Position numbers and translations under genes: made by a program
From: an uncultured Aureispira sp.
Lineage (GTDB): Bacteria > Bacteroidota > Bacteroidia > Chitinophagales > Saprospiraceae
Assembly: GCA_937942475.1 (NCBI GenBank)
Contig: CALDEP010000008.1
Coordinates: 1-45,076 of the forward strand
Reading direction: 5' to 3'
Length of the DNA: 45,076 bases
In this document: positions 41,601 to 45,076 of the stretch, one piece after another
How positions within the stretch are numbered: position 1 is the stretch's first letter
Layout of the letters: each line of letters begins with the position of its first letter
The notes under the pieces: generated by a model
Databases searched by the model: none
What the model saw: the letters and a program-made list of their open reading frames with translations, nothing else
Told to the model about the DNA's origin: nothing

Positions 41601-42068
41601 GTTTACGGTCATAATTGGAAATTCTGAAAAATTGATTTCAAAAACATTTGGACCAGCGGTCAAATCCTTTGGAAAATCTCGATCTCCTTTGGCTTTGTCT
41701 ACCGCATCTTTTACATCTCGCAAGGCTTTTTCTACCTCTACAGTAGTATTAAACTCTACGATAAGATTTGAAAAGTCATTGATGGAGTTTCCATCAATTT
41801 TTTTCACGCCATTGATAGACGCTAATTCCTTTTCAATTGGAATGGTTACCAAGGTTTCCATATCCTCTGCGGAGTTCCCCGAATAGGTGGTTGCCACATA
41901 AATAGTAGGAATTACAATCTCTGGAAACTGCTCCTTAGGCATCGTAAGATAAGACTGCACCCCAAATATCAGCAACATCATCGTCAACAAAAACATACTT
42001 GTTGAATTGTCTACTGCGAAGGAAGTCGCCCTAAAATTTCTATATAATTTATTTTTATTATTACTCAT
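38619..42068 (-). CDS. RND-family efflux transporter (AcrB/CusA-like inner-membrane pump)
   Basis: 1149 residues from the ATG at 42068 (MSNNKNKLYRNFRATSFAVDN); 13 further codons upstream are open but out of pattern. It has the RND layout: a first membrane helix (LLTMMLLIFGVQSYL), a large periplasmic loop (IPTIYVATTYSGNSAEDMETLVTIPIEKEL), helices 2-6 with ALGMLVDNSIVVVENI (proton-relay Asp), a second periplasmic loop, then GIGIISLAGIVVNNAIVLIDYI in the second half. It exports hydrophobic compounds with the adaptor and TolC-type channel encoded just upstream, driven by protons. The class (HAE1-like) fits drug/bile/lipid efflux; the substrate is not readable from sequence. It is last in the operon. 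Confidence 0.93.
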   Translation of the reverse strand: MSNNKNKLYRNFRATSFAVDNSTSMFLLTMMLLIFGVQSYLTMPKEQFPEIVIPTIYVATTYSGNSAEDMETLVTIPIEKELASINGVKKIDGNSINDFSNLIVEFNTTVEVEKALRDVKDAVDKAKGDRDFPKDLTAGPNVFEINFSEFPIMTVNLSGSYSNDELRSFGEYLQNEIEKLSEISEVKLKGTSDKEVQIDVDWKQMQAKKISFSDIANAIAMENITMSAGERNFNGFNRSVRVVGEFKSMEEIENIIIKSEFQNPVFIKDIATVVEGVATPTSIARSDQLPVVSLDIIKRGGENLLSASDQIKLIVEKAKANKFPAELKVTIFNDQSINTRDQVANLQNSIISGVILVVLVLLFFLGLRNAMFVGLAIPLSMLMGILILNIMGITLNVIVLFSLILALGMLVDNSIVVVENIYRYRQEGFSGIDASKKAAGEVAMPIIASTATTLAAFVPLMFWPGIMGEFMGYLPLTLIIVLSSSLFVALILTPVFASVLMKVEAEQLIRENEKRKLFNNLLGVGIMFILAIFAHISDAMWLRNVLGMVMILTLLNYFIFRPGAILFQGKVLPWLENGYDSFIRFVLKGVMPIVTFIGVIALLFGSISLFNSNPPKTVFFPETDPLYINAFVELPIGSDIQSTNVLMKELEAKVDRSIRTFKDAGIVDAVLSQIGENTADPAAPPEPGATPNKARITVAFVSSDKRKGLSTYDAMDSIRNALTGYAGVSLVVDRNKDGPPTGKPINLEISGDDKTMRELTIVSDNALRYLKSLNVPGVEELNMNISSKVQQDIIEIDREASRRYGLSTLDIARALNTSLYGQEVSKYKDGEDEYPIMLRFKEADRNSNEALMNQMVTFRNMDAGGQIVQVPISAVARKRPSSTYSAVKRKNEKRTITIYSNILEGYNANEVVDELKRGMEDYAGENLDEAYTYVFTGEQEEMAENMAFLSQALLIAIFAIFLILVSQFNSFVSPFIIILSILFSTIGVFLGYWWTEMDLVVIMTGIGIISLAGIVVNNAIVLIDYINFLQSREKKTTEQDYLPDEAIKQSIITGGKTRLRPVLLTAITTVLGLIPLAIGFNLNFATLITDLDPQIFIGGDNAVMWGAMSWTIVYGLIFATFLTLVVVPVMYWLFYRVTKFVKGLFGFQH

Positions 42069-42147
42069 TCTGCTTTTAATTTTAATGCCCGAAAGCATTG
42101 AAAACATTTTATCAATAATAGATAATTCTTCTTAGGAATGAAAGTCC

Positions 42148-43305
42148 TTATTCTGGCAACACCTCTACAAGATCACCATTAGAAACTTGGCGTGCTCCTT
42201 TTATCAAGAGTGTTTCATCGCCATTCAATCCAGAAGTAATAATCGTCTCGTTGCGATAGCCTCTACCCATGGTCACTAGCTTCTTAACCGCTTTATTTTC
42301 TTCCAAAACCATCACATAATCAGCACCACTTACATCTTGCAAAATTAATTGATCTTCCACCACGATAGCATCTTTTTTTGAAAAATCGTTGACCAACATT
42401 GTTGCCAATAAATTGGGTTTCAACAAGCCATTTTTGCTACTAATAGACGCTTCTACTTCAAATGTTCTGTTGGCAGAATTAATACTACGACCAATCGTTG
42501 TTACACGACCTTTTTGCTCTTCGTTCAAGGCAGGGAATTTCAAAACAACGCCCTCTCCTTTTTTCACATGTCCTAAATAAATTTCAGGAATAGACGCCAC
42601 TACTTTTAGGTTTCTAGTATTCAAAATTTGTACAATTGGAGTTCCTGGACCAGCCATTTCTCCCGCTTTTGCCATCACCATATCAATATAACCACTGATT
42701 GGTGCATAAACATTGGCTTTGGTCAATTCATATTCTAGACTTTCTTTATTTTTCAACAAAGATTCTACTTGACTTTTAGCTTGTAAATACTGTACTTCCG
42801 AACCAATTTTTTGATTCCAAAGATTCTCTTGACGGGTAAACATATTCTGCGCCAAGCTTAAAGATTCATCCAGTTGAGCAATGCTTTTCTTGATGCTCTC
42901 TAGGTTGATTTTAGCAATCAAATCTCCTTTTTTAACATAAGAACCTTCTGACACCATCAAATCTGTAATTCGACCACCTGTTTCACTACTTGCCATTCCT
43001 GGATCTTCAGCAGGAACAACATTTCCTTGTACTTCTACATAATGATTAAAATCTTTAACCACAACCTTCGCTACCGTGACAGGGATGAATGATTTTTTCT
43101 TTGATTTAGGATCTAATTTTAGTACCGCAGCTTCTGCTGCTGCCACCTCTTTTTTAAGCACTTGAAGCTCCTTGCGTTTTTCTTGTAAAATCTTACGAGC
43201 AGCATCCAATGTTTGTGGAGCGCCTTCTGATTCTGCGGTACCGCCACCACAAGAAGTAGCTAAGATTAAACCAGCAAGTGCAAAAAGATAAAATATATTT
43301 TTCAT
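42148..43305 (-). CDS. Periplasmic adaptor (MFP) lipoprotein of RND efflux system
   Basis: 385 residues. The N-terminus (LFALAGLILATSCGGG) is a lipoprotein signal with the lipidated Cys. It is followed by a coiled-coil hairpin (LQEKRKELQVLKKEVAAAEAAVL and SLAQNMFTRQENLWNQKIGSEVQYLQAKSQVESL). The biotinyl-lipoyl-like half motifs are GGRITDLMVSEGSYVKKGDLIAKIN and VYAPISGYIDMVMAKAGEMAGPGTPIVQI. These are standard for HlyD/AcrA adaptors. It bridges the pump and the TolC-type channel. It lies 79 bases upstream of the RND pump gene. Confidence 0.93.
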   Translation of the reverse strand: MKNIFYLFALAGLILATSCGGGTAESEGAPQTLDAARKILQEKRKELQVLKKEVAAAEAAVLKLDPKSKKKSFIPVTVAKVVVKDFNHYVEVQGNVVPAEDPGMASSETGGRITDLMVSEGSYVKKGDLIAKINLESIKKSIAQLDESLSLAQNMFTRQENLWNQKIGSEVQYLQAKSQVESLLKNKESLEYELTKANVYAPISGYIDMVMAKAGEMAGPGTPIVQILNTRNLKVVASIPEIYLGHVKKGEGVVLKFPALNEEQKGRVTTIGRSINSANRTFEVEASISSKNGLLKPNLLATMLVNDFSKKDAIVVEDQLILQDVSGADYVMVLEENKAVKKLVTMGRGYRNETIITSGLNGDETLLIKGARQVSNGDLVEVLPE

Positions 43306-43355
43306 TGTTTAATTTTTGTTATGTTTTAACGATAGTCCTTCGTTGATTCTTTAAT

Positions 43356-44711
43356 TTACTTACCTAAGGCTTTATCCAAATCCGCTTTAGCTACTACTAA
43401 TTCATACAAAGCATTCAAACGATTTGCTTGTGTACGATACAACTCTTGCTCTGCTTGAGTCATCTCTAGACTAGACCCAACACCTTCACGGTATTTGATT
43501 CTAGTGGTGTTCATAATTCGTTCTGCCAAAGCTAAATTCTTATCTTGACTCACCAAGCGTTCGGTTGCATTACTATAGATCGCTCTAGCATTGGTTACTT
43601 GAAGCGTAATGCTACGTTCCAAATCATTCAATTGCAACTTAAACTTCTCTACATCAATTTTTGATTTCTTAATTTTAGCGGCTTTCTCAAACCCATCAAA
43701 AATAGGCACATTCAATCGCAAACCAACAATAGTAGTTGGATAAAAACCAGGTTGAGCACCATCAAATAAGTCATCGCGTTGCAAGACTTGTTGATGTACC
43801 GCAAAGGCAGATAAACTAGGCAAATAGCCCATTGTAAACCGTTTTGTATTCAATTCGTTCAGACGAATTGTTTGCTTCATAATATCCGTTTCAATACGAC
43901 GATCAAAAGCAATTTCTCCATCCATATCTGCTCCATCAGGCAAAGCCAAAACATCTTCTAATTTATTGGACAATGCGATCTTATCCTCCAAAGGATAATT
44001 CATCTGAAACTTCAACACATTATAGGCTAATTCTGTTTGACGTGCCAACATCTCTAGTTCGACTTGAAGATTTGACAAAGAAAGATCTAAACGATCTACA
44101 TCCAACTGTTCAACCATCCCATTGTCTAGAAAAGCTTGTGTTTCTTTTCTCATTTTTTCTAGATTCTCAACATTGCGCAACAAAACACCTTTGTTTTCTT
44201 CGGCAATAAGCACTTGCAAATAAGCTTTCACGATAGTATGCTTAATGTCATACTTTGTCAAATCTGCTTGGCGCTTGGTCATTTCCATTAAGCCTTTAGA
44301 GGCTTTTAAGCCCACAAAATAAGTTCCATCAATCACCAATGTATTTAGGTTTATCCCAAATGTCAAATTGTTTCTCGTTCCAAATTGTGTCTCAGAATAA
44401 CCAGGCTCTGGTGGAGGAAGCGTAATTCCAGGAATCTCAATCGCAAAAGCATCATTGGGCAGCAATTGAGTTGGAATATGAATATAATAATTGTACTCCA
44501 CGCTTGCATTTAATTTTGGTATCCCAATAGAAGTATACTCTTGAACATCTGCCTTAGCTCTTGCAATATCCAACTGCGCTGTTCGAACACTATTGCTCTT
44601 CGACTGCGCATAAGCGATGGCTTCTGACAGAGAAAATTGCTCGGCATCCTGAGCTTGCACCCCTGTTATGGTTATTACCAAAATAACTAATAAAGTGTTT
44701 AGTCTTTTCAT
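43356..44711 (-). CDS. TolC-family outer-membrane efflux protein
   Basis: 451 residues with a signal peptide (residues 1-20, LLVILVITITGVQAQ). It has two OEP repeats, each a helical hairpin: AIAYAQSKSNSVRTAQLDIARAKADVQEYTSIGIPKLNASVEYNY and IRLNELNTKRFTMGYLPSLSAFAVHQQVL. The later GLRLNVPIFDGFEKAAKIKKSKIDVE is the usual P-[IL]-F-[DN]-G motif, and YREGVGSSLEMTQAEQELYRTQANRLNALYELVVAKADLDKALG is the signature C-terminal helix. It forms the trimeric outer-membrane exit duct. It is first after the regulator in the operon and lies 50 bases before the adaptor gene. Confidence 0.93.
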   Translation of the reverse strand: MKRLNTLLVILVITITGVQAQDAEQFSLSEAIAYAQSKSNSVRTAQLDIARAKADVQEYTSIGIPKLNASVEYNYYIHIPTQLLPNDAFAIEIPGITLPPPEPGYSETQFGTRNNLTFGINLNTLVIDGTYFVGLKASKGLMEMTKRQADLTKYDIKHTIVKAYLQVLIAEENKGVLLRNVENLEKMRKETQAFLDNGMVEQLDVDRLDLSLSNLQVELEMLARQTELAYNVLKFQMNYPLEDKIALSNKLEDVLALPDGADMDGEIAFDRRIETDIMKQTIRLNELNTKRFTMGYLPSLSAFAVHQQVLQRDDLFDGAQPGFYPTTIVGLRLNVPIFDGFEKAAKIKKSKIDVEKFKLQLNDLERSITLQVTNARAIYSNATERLVSQDKNLALAERIMNTTRIKYREGVGSSLEMTQAEQELYRTQANRLNALYELVVAKADLDKALGK

Positions 44712-44746
44712 GATATAGTATTGTAATGTTATAATTTTATCTTGCT

Positions 44747-45076
44747 TTAATATATTTCACCTCTAGGGTCCAAACTATCCAACATTGTTTTTAACAACTT
44801 GCGTCCTTTTTCAGAAACAATGCCATGAATATGGTAGCGCATAAATTCTCGATGTAATTGATGGGTCGGAAAGTGAGTTGCGGGAAACAAATCTTCGTTA
44901 GAAAGAATGGGCATCAAACTGATATGTAGTCTTGAAATTAGAGAGACATCCAAATTGTCTCTATACAAGCCTTCTTCAACGCCTTTCTTTAAATTATTTT
45001 CTACGATCATTAAAATCTCTTTCCGATTAAAGTCATCCAACATTTGCCAGACAGGTCGATGGTATTTTTGCAAATC
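44747..45076 (-). CDS. TetR/AcrR-family regulator, C-terminal part (5' end outside window)
   Basis: The frame runs off the window edge; about 110 C-terminal residues are visible. They are helical (WQMLDDFNRKEILMIVENNLKKGVEEGLYRDNLDVSLISRLHISLMPILS) and match the ligand-binding half of TetR-type regulators, where an EGLYRxDLD segment is frequent. The helix-turn-helix lies outside. It is immediately upstream (35 bases) of the TolC/MFP/RND genes on the same strand, a position typical for the regulator of such an efflux operon. Autoregulation and operon control are inferred from position. Confidence 0.75.
   Translation of the reverse strand, partial: DLQKYHRPVWQMLDDFNRKEILMIVENNLKKGVEEGLYRDNLDVSLISRLHISLMPILSNEDLFPATHFPTHQLHREFMRYHIHGIVSEKGRKLLKTMLDSLDPRGEIY

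Overview
The window is AT-rich bacterial chromosome from the phylum Bacteroidota, most likely the Saprospiria (an Aureispira/Saprospira-like organism; this is inference from gene content). The evidence is a secreted YHYH protein with a C-terminal type IX secretion (Por) sorting domain, several genes preceded by the Bacteroidota promoter box TAnnTTTG with an upstream TTG, no Shine-Dalgarno sequences, a Rho factor with a long disordered insert, and TonB_C, START and S9 peptidase families typical of the group. No prophage, CRISPR array, rRNA or tRNA was recognised.

Layout. 1-5500: the tail of thiol peroxidase, a decayed CHAT-domain fragment, an orphan kinase-fold-like protein, a secreted YHYH/T9SS protein and a DPP IV-type peptidase. 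5600-12000: a small membrane protein, a SWIM+SNF2 helicase, a membrane-anchored GH73 glucosaminidase, a YbjN-like protein and a small unknown. 12000-16950 (minus strand): an anchored coiled-coil protein, a predicted outer-membrane protein, a DMT transporter, ribD and serS. 17000-21800 (plus): a long serS-rho intergenic region, rho, a degenerate metallopeptidase-like protein and two unknowns. 21850-28830 (minus): ykuK, then the cell-elongation cluster read mreB-mreC-mreD-mrdA(PBP2)-rodA. 29100-32830: an alpha/beta hydrolase, a polyprenyl synthetase, a PH-like membrane protein and a START protein. 33000-34250: an S24 (LexA/CI-like) regulator followed by an HTH-less S24 paralogue. 34660-38500: two secreted TonB_C paralogues, a diheme lipoprotein, a barrel-like protein and a secreted FrnE-like DsbA protein. 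38600-45076 (minus): a TetR regulator (partial) with a TolC/MFP/RND efflux operon.

The most unusual signal is a family of three 144-bp elements (19531-19674, 31541-31684 and, inverted, 26126-26269). Each has terminal inverted repeats closing two internal hairpins. The arms differ between copies, but most differences are matched by compensating changes in the opposite arm. One copy has a perfect 8-bp flanking duplication and a second has a 7/8 match. All three lie in intergenic positions in the same orientation as the surrounding transcription: in the rho 3' region, in the leader of the PH-like gene, and between mreD and mrdA. They look like a MITE whose RNA or single-strand structure is under selection.

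Secondary signals are a palindromic AAAAC-N5-GTTTT motif shared by the promoters of the S24 regulator and the glucosaminidase, an HTH-less S24 domain next to its full-length paralogue, promoter boxes that abut the start codons of ribD and rho (leaderless mRNAs), and a serS terminator hairpin containing the ribD -33 element.
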